Assembly: GCA_910574915.1 (NCBI GenBank)
Contig: CAJTCR010000044.1
Span: forward strand, 1-45,441
Length of the DNA stretch: 45,441 bases
Direction: 5' to 3'
Origin: Eubacteriaceae bacterium
GTDB lineage: Bacteria > Bacillota > Clostridia > Lachnospirales > Lachnospiraceae
A program made the position numbers and the translations under genes. The notes under the pieces were generated by a model. That model was given only the letters and a program-made list of their open reading frames with translations. It had not been told where the DNA came from and ran no database searches. Of this stretch, positions 34,955 through 43,680 are shown piece after piece (the first letter of the stretch is position 1; each line of letters begins with the position of its first letter).

Positions 34955-34989
34955 AAGGCTTTTGGTTTTTGGGAAACCGAAAGCCTTTT
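34955..34989 (+). terminator. terminator of spoIIGA-sigE
   Basis: AAGGCTTTTGGTTT (34955-34968) pairs with AAACCGAAAGCCTTTT (34974-34989), with one bulge-free T-G pair and a short loop, just after the sigE stop. Confidence 0.8.
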
Positions 34990-35012
34990 GAATTTGAATA
35001 TGAAAAAAGAGG

Positions 35013-35041
35013 TTTATCTATGCGCCTAAAAATGGTATAAT
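35013..35041 (+). promoter_or_regulatory. promoter of the MBL/beta-CASP gene
   Basis: TTTATC (35013-35018) and TATAAT (35036-35041), 17 bp apart, about 45 bp before the start codon. Confidence 0.6.
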
Positions 35042-35086
35042 AAGGTACAGCAAAGGTCAGTCAGATGACAGAGAGGAGATGGTATT

Positions 35087-36688
35087 ATGCTGTTGGAATT
35101 TTTAGGAGCTGCGCACGAGGTGACGGGAAGCTGTCATTTTATACAGTCTGCGGGAAAAAACATGCTGGTCGACTGTGGGATGGAGCAGGGGCCGGATCTG
35201 TATGTAAACCAGGAAATACCGGTCAATGCCGCGGCGATTGAATATGTGTTTATTACACATGCCCATATTGACCATTCGGGGCTTTTGCCGCTTTTATACA
35301 GCAAGGGGTTCAGGGGGCAGGTATTTGCCACAAAAGCAACTTGTGAGCTTTGTAACATTATGCTAAAGGACAGTGCCCATATCCAGATGTTTGAAGCGGA
35401 ATGGAAAAACCGCAAGGCAAGGCGTGCCGGCAACCCGGAAGTGACACCGCTTTACGATATGGACGATGCGATCGGGGTATTGGGGCATTTTGTGCCGTGT
35501 GAATATGATGTGCAGATCGATGTCGGTGCGGATGTCAAGGTGCGTTTTGTAGACGCCGGGCACCTGCTTGGGTCTGCGAGCGTAGAGCTGTGGGTGACGG
35601 AAGACGACCAGACGAAAAAACTCGTATTTTCCGGCGATATCGGTACCGGAGACCGCCCGCTGATCCGCAATCCAGAATATATTCAAGATGCGGATTATGT
35701 CATTATGGAATCTACATATGGCAATAAGACGCACGCTGCGCCGCCGGATTATGCGGTTACGCTTGCAGAAGTAATCAAAGAAACGTTTATCCGCGGCGGG
35801 AATGTCGTGATCCCGGCATTTTCCGTAGGGCGTACGCAGGAGCTGCTGTTTTTTATGCGCAGGATCAAGTCGGAGCATCTGCTTCCTGGTTTTGAAGATT
35901 TTGAAGTGTACGTGGACAGCCCGCTTTCCGTAGAGGCGACAAACGTATTTCACAAAAACAACGCGGTCTGCTTTAATGAAGAGGCAAAAGAGCTGATTGC
36001 ACAAGGAATCAACCCGATTCGTTTTGAAGGCTTAAAGACTTCTGTGACAAGCGATGAATCAAAATCGATTAACTTTATTAAAAAGCCGATTGTGATTATA
36101 TCTGCTTCTGGTATGTGCGAGGCAGGCAGGATCCGCCATCATTTAAAGCACAATTTGTGGCGCAAAGATTCTACGATTATTTTCGTAGGCTTTCAGGTGC
36201 CGGGAACGCTCGGCAATTTCCTGTTAAACGGTGCAAAGCAGGTGCGGCTGTTTGGCGAGACGGTGGAAGTCAATGCCAAGATCTTAAACCTGCCGGGAAT
36301 CAGCGGCCATGCGGACAAGGGGCAGCTTACCCGCTGGGCAGGCGAGTTTGCGGAAAGTGCGCCGAAGTTTTTTATCGTGCATGGGGAAGATACGATTACC
36401 GATGCGTTTGCCGCGCATCTGCACCAGGAATTTGGCTATGATGCGCAGGCGCCGTACAGCGGAGATACGTACGACCTTATAAGCGGCGTACAAATCAAGC
36501 AGGGACAGCGCCAGCGTACGTTAAAGCAGGCGAAGTCTGCAAAAGCTTCCACAAATGTATTTGCAAGGCTCTTAGCCGCAGGCGAACGGCTGATCGGGCT
36601 GATCCACAAGCTGGAAGGCAGGCCGAACAAGGAGCTTGCAAAATTCGCAGACCAGATCAATGCTTTGTGTGAAAAATGGAGTAAATAG
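35087..36688 (+). CDS. MBL-fold/beta-CASP RNA-processing nuclease-like protein
   Basis: The 533-residue protein has the metallo-beta-lactamase core with H58-A-H60-I-D62-H63, the later metal ligands in DAGHLLGSASVE and FSGDIGTG, a beta-CASP insert (MESTYGNKTH, PAFSVGRTQELL, SASGMCEAGRIRHHL), and a final ISGHADKGQL motif. This is the layout of CPSF-73/YSH1-like RNA nucleases found in many bacteria. About 80 C-terminal residues form a helical extension. AGAGAGGAG precedes the ATG. A role in RNA turnover is likely; substrates are unknown. Confidence 0.92.
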   Translation: MLLEFLGAAHEVTGSCHFIQSAGKNMLVDCGMEQGPDLYVNQEIPVNAAAIEYVFITHAHIDHSGLLPLLYSKGFRGQVFATKATCELCNIMLKDSAHIQMFEAEWKNRKARRAGNPEVTPLYDMDDAIGVLGHFVPCEYDVQIDVGADVKVRFVDAGHLLGSASVELWVTEDDQTKKLVFSGDIGTGDRPLIRNPEYIQDADYVIMESTYGNKTHAAPPDYAVTLAEVIKETFIRGGNVVIPAFSVGRTQELLFFMRRIKSEHLLPGFEDFEVYVDSPLSVEATNVFHKNNAVCFNEEAKELIAQGINPIRFEGLKTSVTSDESKSINFIKKPIVIISASGMCEAGRIRHHLKHNLWRKDSTIIFVGFQVPGTLGNFLLNGAKQVRLFGETVEVNAKILNLPGISGHADKGQLTRWAGEFAESAPKFFIVHGEDTITDAFAAHLHQEFGYDAQAPYSGDTYDLISGVQIKQGQRQRTLKQAKSAKASTNVFARLLAAGERLIGLIHKLEGRPNKELAKFADQINALCEKWSK

Positions 36689-36744
36689 GATCTTGGTTTT
36701 ATCACTAAGTGCCGCATGGCAAAGGCGGCGGAATGGAGACTTCA

Positions 36745-37962
36745 ATGAGTAAAAGACAAAGAGAAGATGACCTGCTCTGGCTACAGGTACTGCAAAAAAA
36801 AGAACTGATGCGGGCAAAAAAACGAAGGAGGAGGCTTTTGCAAAGGATACTCGTTGTCGTGCTGATCTTATCGGTGCTTTCCGCAGGCATTTTCTTTACC
36901 GTGCAAAAAGCAGCAAAGCAAAAAAGCAGCGAACCAAATGCCGGGACAGCCGCGGCGGATGCCGGCACACCATCGGGTTCCACGGCGGATATCCCCTCCG
37001 ATACACAGGCAGACGGGCAGGATTTACCATCCGATACATCATCGGATACAGCCTCCGATGTACAGCAGGAGCCTGACGCAGAACAGGCTGGTGACGGAGC
37101 GGATGGCCTTGCGGAATTAAAGCAGGTCAACGGCTATTCGTATCAGGAAAAGACGCGGACGCTTGGAAACGGGATTTCTAGTACCTATGCCGTACTGCTG
37201 GACGCTGAAAACCAAACCGTGCTTGCCGGAAAGGATGAAACGGAGCGGATTGTCCCGGCTTCTATGACAAAGGTGCTGACACTTTTAACCGCGGTGGAGC
37301 ACCTTGGCGATACGCCGAATCTAAAGGATAAATTTAAAATCACCGTGGAAATTACAGATTTTTGCTATCTGAACGAATGCAGCGTCGCCGGATTTGAAAT
37401 CGGTGAGAAAGTAACTGTTTTAGACATGCTCTACGGGCTGATTCTGCCGTCCGGCGCAGACGCGGCACTGGGGCTGGCACAGTATGTGGCGGGATCGGAA
37501 GAAGCGTTTGTAAAGCTGATGAATGAAAAGCTGGACGAGCTGGGGCTGTCTGAGACGGCTCATTTTACAAACTGCATTGGCATCTACGATAAAGACCATT
37601 ACTGTACGCTGTTTGACCTTGCGGTCATTATGCAGGCAGCGCTTGAAAACGACCTGTGCCGCGAGGTGCTCTCCGCACGCACCTATACGACTTCTAAGAC
37701 GAAGCAGCATAAGGAAGGCATGGTCTTATCCAACTGGTTTTTGCGCCGCATTGAAGATAAAGATACAGGAGGGGAAGTGCTTTGCGCCAAGACCGGCTAT
37801 GTGTCTGAGGCGGGAAGCTGCGCGGTCAGCTATGGCGTGGACGAAAAGGATCGTAAATATATTTGTGTGACTGCGGATGCGCAGGGAAGCTGGAAATGTA
37901 TTTATGACCATGTAAAACTGTATAAGCGTTTTTCAAACAGGAGAAAAGCAGATGACGAATGA
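36745..37962 (+). CDS. serine-type D-Ala-D-Ala carboxypeptidase, SGA variant
   Basis: The 405-residue protein is anchored by one N-terminal membrane segment (about 32-53), followed by a low-complexity S/D/T/A-rich linker (about 58-115), then a DacF/PBP5-like domain. The active-site motifs are S173-M-T-K176 and K349-T-G351; the middle motif reads S236-G-A238 rather than SGN. ATG 36745 was chosen as GGAG lies six bases before it. It overlaps the next gene by 11 bp. Lying between sigE and sigG, it may trim spore or cell-wall stem peptides. Confidence 0.9.
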   Translation: MSKRQREDDLLWLQVLQKKELMRAKKRRRRLLQRILVVVLILSVLSAGIFFTVQKAAKQKSSEPNAGTAAADAGTPSGSTADIPSDTQADGQDLPSDTSSDTASDVQQEPDAEQAGDGADGLAELKQVNGYSYQEKTRTLGNGISSTYAVLLDAENQTVLAGKDETERIVPASMTKVLTLLTAVEHLGDTPNLKDKFKITVEITDFCYLNECSVAGFEIGEKVTVLDMLYGLILPSGADAALGLAQYVAGSEEAFVKLMNEKLDELGLSETAHFTNCIGIYDKDHYCTLFDLAVIMQAALENDLCREVLSARTYTTSKTKQHKEGMVLSNWFLRRIEDKDTGGEVLCAKTGYVSEAGSCAVSYGVDEKDRKYICVTADAQGSWKCIYDHVKLYKRFSNRRKADDE

Positions 37963-38302
37963 GAAAATATATCAAATGGATTTTGCAAAAATCTATCAGC
38001 TTCTCGTCGATAAGGCTGTTAGAAAAGGCAGGACAAAACAGGAAGTGGACGAGGTGACATGCTGGCTGACCGGGTACAGCCAAAACGAACTGGAACGTAT
38101 GCAAAACGAACCGCTGGCTTACGCGGCATTTTTTCAGAATGCGCCGGAAATTACCGAAAAAACGAAGCTGGTAAAAGGTGTCGTCTGCGGCGTGCGGGTA
38201 GAAGAAGTCAAAGAACCGCTGATGCGGGCAATCCGCTGTTTGGACAAGCTGGTGGACGAGCTGGCGAAAGGAAAATCGATGGAGAAAATACTCCATCGGT
38301 AG
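37952..38302 (+). CDS. DUF2200 family protein
   Basis: The 116-residue soluble protein matches DUF2200: MTNEKIYQMDFAKIYQLLVD, KGRTKQEVDEVTCWLTGY, VVCGVRVEEVKEPLMRAIR and LDKLVDELAKGKSMEKIL. The function of the family is unknown. ACAGGAG lies at good distance before ATG 37952, inside the carboxypeptidase gene, so the two are translated from one transcript. A perfect palindrome, CGATGGAG/CTCCATCG, lies at the 3' end of the gene (38276-38299). Confidence 0.88.
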   Translation: MTNEKIYQMDFAKIYQLLVDKAVRKGRTKQEVDEVTCWLTGYSQNELERMQNEPLAYAAFFQNAPEITEKTKLVKGVVCGVRVEEVKEPLMRAIRCLDKLVDELAKGKSMEKILHR

Positions 38303-38327
38303 CGCACCAGCTTGATCCGAATCAAAT

Positions 38328-39110
38328 TTAAGTCAGCGATAAATAGTTTTGCATACTTTTAAGCGCAGATTTTTCCAGCCTGGATACCTGTGCCTGGGAG
38401 ATATGGATCTCCTCTGCAACTTCCATCTGTGTCTTTCCTTCAAAAAAGCGCAGCTTGATAATATAATTTTCCCGGTCGTTTAACCGCTGCATAGCGTCTG
38501 ATAGGGACAGCGATTCGATCCATTTGGATTCTTTATTCTTTTTATCCGAGATCTGGTCCATCACATACAGCGTGTCGCCTCCGTCCGTATAGACTGGTTC
38601 GTACAGGCTGACGGGGGTCTGTATCGCGTCTAGGGCAAATACGATCTCGGCTTTTGTAAGCCCTGCTTCCTTGGCGATCTCATCCAGGGTCGGCTCCTGG
38701 TTTGAGGTGCGGGTTAAGACTTCCTTTGCGTGGATTGCTTTGTAGGCATTGTCACGCAGGGAGCGGGAAACACGGATGCTGTTGTTGTCGCGCAGGTAGC
38801 GTCTAACTTCCCCGACGATCATTGGCACGGCGTAAGTGGAAAATTTTACCCCCAAGGTCGGGTCAAAATTGTCAATGGATTTGATTAAGCCGATGCACCC
38901 GATCTGAAACAGGTCGTCCACGTTTTCGTGATGGTTGGAAAAACGCTTGATCACGCTTAAGACAAGGCGCAGGTTGCCGTTGATATATTGTTCCCTGGCT
39001 TCGTGGTCGCCTTGCTTGATTCGCGCAAACAGCTCTTCTTTTTCTGATTCTTTTAATACAGGCAGCTTTGCAGTGTTTACGCCGCAGATTTCAACTTTAT
39101 AGACAGCCAT
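38328..39110 (-). CDS. sigG: RNA polymerase sporulation sigma factor sigma-G
   Basis: Sigma-G directs late forespore genes. The 260-residue protein has the same length as the Bacillus protein and starts AVYKVEICGVNTAKLPVL, the conserved sigma-G N terminus. Region 2 contains NLRLVLSVIKRFSNHHENVDD and FSTYAVPMIVGEVRRYLRD; region 4 contains TQMEVAEEIHISQAQVSRLE. The start at 39110 follows GGAGG; a longer frame from 39158 is rejected. It is inverted relative to sigE and about 3.4 kb away, whereas the two are usually adjacent and co-directional. Confidence 0.97.
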   Translation of the reverse strand: MAVYKVEICGVNTAKLPVLKESEKEELFARIKQGDHEAREQYINGNLRLVLSVIKRFSNHHENVDDLFQIGCIGLIKSIDNFDPTLGVKFSTYAVPMIVGEVRRYLRDNNSIRVSRSLRDNAYKAIHAKEVLTRTSNQEPTLDEIAKEAGLTKAEIVFALDAIQTPVSLYEPVYTDGGDTLYVMDQISDKKNKESKWIESLSLSDAMQRLNDRENYIIKLRFFEGKTQMEVAEEIHISQAQVSRLEKSALKSMQNYLSLT

Positions 39111-39137
39111 AGTTAACCTCCGAATCATTGATAATAA

Positions 39138-39167
39138 AAGAATGCGCGAAATTGCCAAAATTATTCA
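39138..39167 (-). promoter_or_regulatory. sigma-G/sigma-F-type promoter of sigG
   Basis: On the minus strand TGAATA (39167-39162) and CATTCTT (39144-39138) are 17 bp apart, close to the forespore consensus TGAATA-17-CATACTA. It lies 28 bp before the start codon and fits autoregulation by sigma-G or activation by sigma-F. Confidence 0.6.
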
Positions 39168-39280
39168 TAAAAAATTGGGCGGGCATTTTTGACGGTCTTT
39201 TATAAAGAATCCGGGCAGGCAGTCCGATATATATAAGACAGGCACTTGATAGAATATGCACAGTACAGGGAGGTCGGCGC

Positions 39281-39532
39281 ATGGAAGACGTATCATTAAC
39301 TTATACAGGTATTTTAAGGCAGGGAAAGGAAAGGGTCGTAAAAGTACGGTTTGCAAGAAACGGAGATAAAGATTTTGCAGAAGGGATCATACCGGGCGGA
39401 AAGATCGAAAAATCCCAGGGCTTTTCGGATAAGGAGCTGGCGTCGCTGCGCTTTTACTTAAAGGCAAATGAAAAAGACCTGATGCAGAAAGCCAAAGAAA
39501 TCACGGGTTTTCGCGCGTTTTTAAAAAATTAA
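39281..39532 (+). CDS. 83-residue hypothetical protein divergent from sigG
   Basis: The small soluble, basic protein has an N-terminal beta-rich part (SLTYTGILRQGKERVVKVRFAR) and a helical C terminus. AGGGAGG lies before ATG 39281. No family was recognised. It is transcribed away from sigG and could share sporulation timing, but no clear promoter was found for it. Confidence 0.6.
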   Translation: MEDVSLTYTGILRQGKERVVKVRFARNGDKDFAEGIIPGGKIEKSQGFSDKELASLRFYLKANEKDLMQKAKEITGFRAFLKN

Positions 39533-39555
39533 AAAAGTCTTAAGATTTTAGGCAG

Positions 39556-39606
39556 TTTAAACTTCATAAAAATTCCGTTACAATGTCATTGTGATTAATC
39601 ATAATG
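39556..39606 (+). promoter_or_regulatory. promoter and palindromic site of the two-component operon
   Basis: TTTAAA (39556-39561) and TACAAT (39579-39584) are 17 bp apart. A 20-bp near-palindrome, CATTGTGATTAATCATAATG (39587-39606), covers the predicted start point, 18 of 20 positions symmetric. It may be an operator, perhaps for the response regulator itself. Confidence 0.5.
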
Positions 39607-39653
39607 CATGTGACGGATTTTTTTGTGGCATGTAGACATTGTTGGAGGAAGTT

Positions 39654-40349
39654 ATGTACAAGATTCTGGTTTGTGATGATGAAAAGGATATCGTATCGGC
39701 AGTACGCATTTATTTAAGCAGCGAAGGATATACGGTATATGAGGCTTATAACGGAAAGGAGGCTTTGGAGGTCATTCAAAAAAATGAGGTGCATCTTGTA
39801 TTGATGGACATTATGATGCCAAAGATGGACGGCATTGAAGCGATGGTAAAGATCCGGGAGTTAAGCAACGTACCGGTGATACTGCTGACTGCAAAGGGGG
39901 AAGATACCGATAAGGTACTAGGACTTACCGTCGGTGCGGATGACTATGTGACAAAGCCGTTTAATCCGGTAGAATTACAGGCGAGGGTCAAATCCCAGCT
40001 TCGCCGTTATATGCTGCTTGGCGGCGGAAAAGCAGCGCAGGACGACAAGCTGCGTATCGGCGGCATCGAACTGGATGACAAGTCCAAAGAGGTGACGCTG
40101 GACGGGGAGCCTGTGGCACTGACACGGACGGAATATGATATTTTAAAATTGCTGATGGAGCATCCGGGACAGGTATTTTCTCCAAATGAAATTTATACAA
40201 AGGTATGGAAAGATATTTCTTATGGTACGGAAAATACGGTGGCGGTACATATCCGCCATCTGCGGGAAAAAATCGAGTATGACCCGGCGCAGCCGCGTTT
40301 TTTAAAAGTTGTATGGGGACGCGGCTACAAAATCGAAGAGCTGAAGTAA
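39654..40349 (+). CDS. OmpR/PhoB-family response regulator
   Basis: The 231-residue regulator has a receiver domain (D52 as phosphate acceptor in LVLMDIMMPKMDG; acidic pair in VCDDEKD; K in DYVTKPFNPVEL) and a C-terminal winged helix (LTRTEYDILKLLMEHPGQVF, AVHIRHLREKIE, VWGRGYKIE). TGGAGGAAG precedes ATG 39654; the upstream in-frame start lies within that site. Its histidine kinase follows 15 bp downstream. The stimulus is unknown. Confidence 0.95.
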   Translation: MYKILVCDDEKDIVSAVRIYLSSEGYTVYEAYNGKEALEVIQKNEVHLVLMDIMMPKMDGIEAMVKIRELSNVPVILLTAKGEDTDKVLGLTVGADDYVTKPFNPVELQARVKSQLRRYMLLGGGKAAQDDKLRIGGIELDDKSKEVTLDGEPVALTRTEYDILKLLMEHPGQVFSPNEIYTKVWKDISYGTENTVAVHIRHLREKIEYDPAQPRFLKVVWGRGYKIEELK

Positions 40350-40364
40350 AGGAAGGAGACATCT

Positions 40365-43031
40365 ATGGAGACGTTAAAGACAAGTGCGGCGGCAAAGACG
40401 GCTGCGTTCCTGCTGGTTGTTATTTCGCTTGTTTTAAGCATTGCAGGCTTTGTTGGAATGGTGATGATGGATACCATCGGCGGTTACCAGATGAGCAAAG
40501 AAGAGATGCTGAAAAAAGGCTATGAGGAAATGTGCGGCAAATATTCCGTTATGGCATTGGCAGCGTACAAAGATCAATACGATGCGAAAGAACTGGCGCA
40601 GACAAATTTTCGCTATGGGATTGTAAAGGCGAAGGATATCCGTTCGGTGGATTTTTCGGATCTTGGCAGCTATGTCGCGGGCAATTTTGAACAGCCGCCC
40701 AAGGAGGCAGAGCTATATTTTAACGAATATGATATTACCAAAGACACGCAGTTTGCGTTTTTTGGCAGGAATATTTTAGATTCCTCCTATTCGATGTTTG
40801 AACCAAGCTTTTCCCAGGACAATTACGATATACAGGGATGGGTGTATGATATGGAATCCGAAACCATTTACGTACGTGCAGACAAAAAGCTGTTCGCGAC
40901 GCAGGACGCGAAGCTTTGTACACAAAACGACGGAATAACGCCGCTGTATACGGCAAATTCTATGATTCATGAGCAAATAAACGGTGATCAGACGAAATAT
41001 ACCTGGGAGGATGACAGCCTGTACCTGTTTTTGCCTGATGCAGACCATGTCGTGGATATTTCTGAAATTGCCATTGTAAACGGGAAGGACAGCCTAAAAA
41101 CGTATGGCGCCGTTCAAAAGGGACATCTGGATGCGATTGGGCAAGAGCAGATTTATGTCAGCGAACAAGATCCTTATGAGCATTTGATTGTGGCGTCGTA
41201 TGTGCACGAGCCGCTTTCAGGGGAATTGTCGTTTACACAGGGCGATCTGTTTGTACAGACAAAGATTTTGGTTGATTTTGCTTACCGTATGCGTTATGCT
41301 GGAATCGTTATTCTGATTGTATCCGTGGTTGTGCTGATCGCCGCTTTTTCGTTTTTGATGGCGGCAGCCGGGCACCGCAGGGGCGAAAAAGGCATCTGCG
41401 CCTCTTTTTTGGATCGTGTGCCGTTAGACCTTTCTTTTGCAGGCTTTTTTTTCGCAGAGACGCTTCTTGCCTTCCTTATGGTCTGGTTTATGGAAATCGT
41501 TGCTCCAAGACAGCGAAACGGCATGTCAGGCATGGTATCGGCGGGCGTGGTTTTCGTCTGTGCCGGCATAGCCGCAGTTTTTTTGTGCATGTTATTCTGC
41601 ATGAGCTTTGCCGTTCATATAAAGCTGGGAAAATGGTGGCGGCATACGGTTATTTACCTTGTTTTTAGAAAATGCGTACACGTTTTGGCAGGTGCCCTGC
41701 ATTTTTGCGGTTATGTGTGCGCCAGCCTGTTAAAGAGTGTGACGCTGCTTTGGAAAGCATGGATTGTGTTAGGTGTTTTGGCGTTTGCGGAGTTTTTAGC
41801 GCTTGAGGCAAGCTGGGCAGACGGCAGCCTGTTTGCATTCTGGCTGCTTGAAAAGGCAATCGTATACCCGGCGGCAATCCTGCTGCTGATTCAGATGCAC
41901 CGGCTGCAAAGAGGCGCGCAGCAGATCGCGAACGGCAGGCTGGATTACCGCATCGACACAAGGCATATGTTCTGGGAAGTCAAAAAACATGGGGAATACT
42001 TAAATGATATCGGGCACGGTATCAACAATGCGGTAAACGAACGGATGAAAAGCGAACGTTTTAAGACAGAGCTGATTACAAACGTCTCTCATGATATTAA
42101 AACGCCGCTGACCTCGATTATCAACTACGTTGACCTGCTGCAAAAAGAAGAAATAGACAACCCGGCTGTACAGGAATATTTAGAAGTGCTGCACCGCCAG
42201 TCCGCACGTCTGAAAAAGCTGATCGAAGACCTTATGGAAGCGTCCAAGGCATCGACCGGGAGCTTAAGCGTTGTGATGGAACAGTGCGACGCGGGCGTGA
42301 TGCTTGTACAGACGATCGGCGAATTTGAAGAAAAGCTGATGGCAGAGCAGATCGAGCTGCAAATTAAAAAACCGGAAACGGAAATTTTTATCGGAGCAGA
42401 CCACAGGCATTTGTGGCGGGTGTTTGACAATTTAATGAACAATATATGCAAATACGCACAGCCTGCGACAAGGGCTTATGTCAACCTGGAACAAGACGGC
42501 GGCAAGGCGGTCATTATTTTCCGCAATATTTCCAAATACCAGCTTAATATCAGCAGCGAAGAGCTGATGGAGCGGTTTGTGCGCGGGGACAGTTCCCGAA
42601 ACACGGAAGGCAGCGGCCTTGGCATCTCGATTGCAAAAAGCCTGACAGAGCTGATGAACGGGACATTTGCACTGTACGTGGACGGGGATTTGTTTAAAGT
42701 CGTGCTGACGTTTCCGCTGTATAGCGAACATACGATGCATCTGCCCCAGCGGCAGCCATTGGACGCCGTGCGCCTTCAGGAGAAAAATGACCATATGCTG
42801 ATGGACGGACTTGCAGCCGGGCTGCAAAATGCAGGAGCTTATGCAGCGGGCATTGGGCAGGGCGTTGCGGATAAAACCGGAAAGATCGTAAGGCGTGCAG
42901 GCAGGTTTGCCTACCATGTCAAACAGGCAGCAAAGCAGGTAAAGGAAGAAGAAGCCCTAGAGCGGGCGGTAGAGAATGCCAATCAGGAGAAACAAGAAGA
43001 ACCGACAGAAACTGAGAACAGACATTCGTAA
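40365..43031 (+). CDS. sensor histidine kinase
   Basis: The 888-residue kinase partners the preceding regulator. It has a membrane segment (about 12-36), a large extracellular domain (about 37-305), at least five further membrane segments (about 307-520), a HAMP-like stretch, the phosphoacceptor H576 in NVSHDIKTPLTSIINYVDLL, and a HATPase domain with WRVFDNLMNNICKYA and GSGLGISIAKSLTELM. After the kinase core an unusual tail of about 110 residues follows (AAGLQNAGAYAAGIGQG, then a charged end). AAGGAAGGAG precedes the ATG. Confidence 0.93.
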   Translation: METLKTSAAAKTAAFLLVVISLVLSIAGFVGMVMMDTIGGYQMSKEEMLKKGYEEMCGKYSVMALAAYKDQYDAKELAQTNFRYGIVKAKDIRSVDFSDLGSYVAGNFEQPPKEAELYFNEYDITKDTQFAFFGRNILDSSYSMFEPSFSQDNYDIQGWVYDMESETIYVRADKKLFATQDAKLCTQNDGITPLYTANSMIHEQINGDQTKYTWEDDSLYLFLPDADHVVDISEIAIVNGKDSLKTYGAVQKGHLDAIGQEQIYVSEQDPYEHLIVASYVHEPLSGELSFTQGDLFVQTKILVDFAYRMRYAGIVILIVSVVVLIAAFSFLMAAAGHRRGEKGICASFLDRVPLDLSFAGFFFAETLLAFLMVWFMEIVAPRQRNGMSGMVSAGVVFVCAGIAAVFLCMLFCMSFAVHIKLGKWWRHTVIYLVFRKCVHVLAGALHFCGYVCASLLKSVTLLWKAWIVLGVLAFAEFLALEASWADGSLFAFWLLEKAIVYPAAILLLIQMHRLQRGAQQIANGRLDYRIDTRHMFWEVKKHGEYLNDIGHGINNAVNERMKSERFKTELITNVSHDIKTPLTSIINYVDLLQKEEIDNPAVQEYLEVLHRQSARLKKLIEDLMEASKASTGSLSVVMEQCDAGVMLVQTIGEFEEKLMAEQIELQIKKPETEIFIGADHRHLWRVFDNLMNNICKYAQPATRAYVNLEQDGGKAVIIFRNISKYQLNISSEELMERFVRGDSSRNTEGSGLGISIAKSLTELMNGTFALYVDGDLFKVVLTFPLYSEHTMHLPQRQPLDAVRLQEKNDHMLMDGLAAGLQNAGAYAAGIGQGVADKTGKIVRRAGRFAYHVKQAAKQVKEEEALERAVENANQEKQEEPTETENRHS

Positions 43032-43044
43032 TGAGGTGATCGCA

Positions 43045-43578
43045 ATGGAAATACAGTATAAAACCCTGGCGGCGGATGAAATACGCAAAGAACTGTTCGC
43101 GCATTTTATCCGCCGCCAGGCGGTTACAAAATGCTGGCGAAAGGTGGATGGACAATGGGTGATCAAAGACGATCCTTTTATAGACGACTGGGCAGAAAAG
43201 GATTATGAGGTACTCGTATCGTGCCTGAAAAACACGGCAGAGACGGGCGGGTTTGTACACGCTGCCTTTTGTGATGGAAAACTCAAAGGCTTTGTATCCG
43301 TGGAACCTTCGCTGTTTGGCGGCGCAGAAGGCTACCTGGATTTATCAAGCATCCATGTTTCCAAAGATCTGCGCGGAAAAGGCGTCGGCGCCAGGCTGTT
43401 TGAGGCGGCAAAAGCATGGGCGGCAAAGCGGGGTGCGAAAAAGCTGTATATTTCCGCGCATTCTGCGGTAGAAAGCCAGGCGTTTTATAAAAAAATGGGC
43501 TGTGTGGAAGCACAGGTATACCACAAAGAGCATGTGGAAAAAGAGCCGTTTGACTGCCAGTTGGAATATGTTTTATAA
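43045..43578 (+). CDS. GNAT-family N-acetyltransferase
   Basis: The 177-residue enzyme transfers an acetyl group from acetyl-CoA to an unknown amine. The acetyl-CoA loop is VSKDLRGKGVGARLFEAA (about 111-128), preceded by the strand LDLSSIHV, and the end AESQAFYKKMGCV-like segment (here VESQAFYKKMGCV) is typical. ATG 43045 was chosen since GAGGTGATCGC lies directly before it; the longer frame overlaps the kinase gene. It follows the kinase gene by 13 bp and may belong to the same operon. Confidence 0.9.
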   Translation: MEIQYKTLAADEIRKELFAHFIRRQAVTKCWRKVDGQWVIKDDPFIDDWAEKDYEVLVSCLKNTAETGGFVHAAFCDGKLKGFVSVEPSLFGGAEGYLDLSSIHVSKDLRGKGVGARLFEAAKAWAAKRGAKKLYISAHSAVESQAFYKKMGCVEAQVYHKEHVEKEPFDCQLEYVL

Positions 43579-43680
43579 TGCATCTTATTTTTTCGTGAAA
43601 ATAGACGATAAATTAAATAGAAATACGCAATACGATGCATGGAAAAATGGAATTGGAAACAACTACAAGGATGTGATCAT

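Noticed and set aside
38276..38299. Palindrome CGATGGAG/CTCCATCG as terminator between DUF2200 and sigG genes
   Set aside because: It lies inside the DUF2200 coding end and lacks a T-run on either strand; it may still affect mRNA stability.
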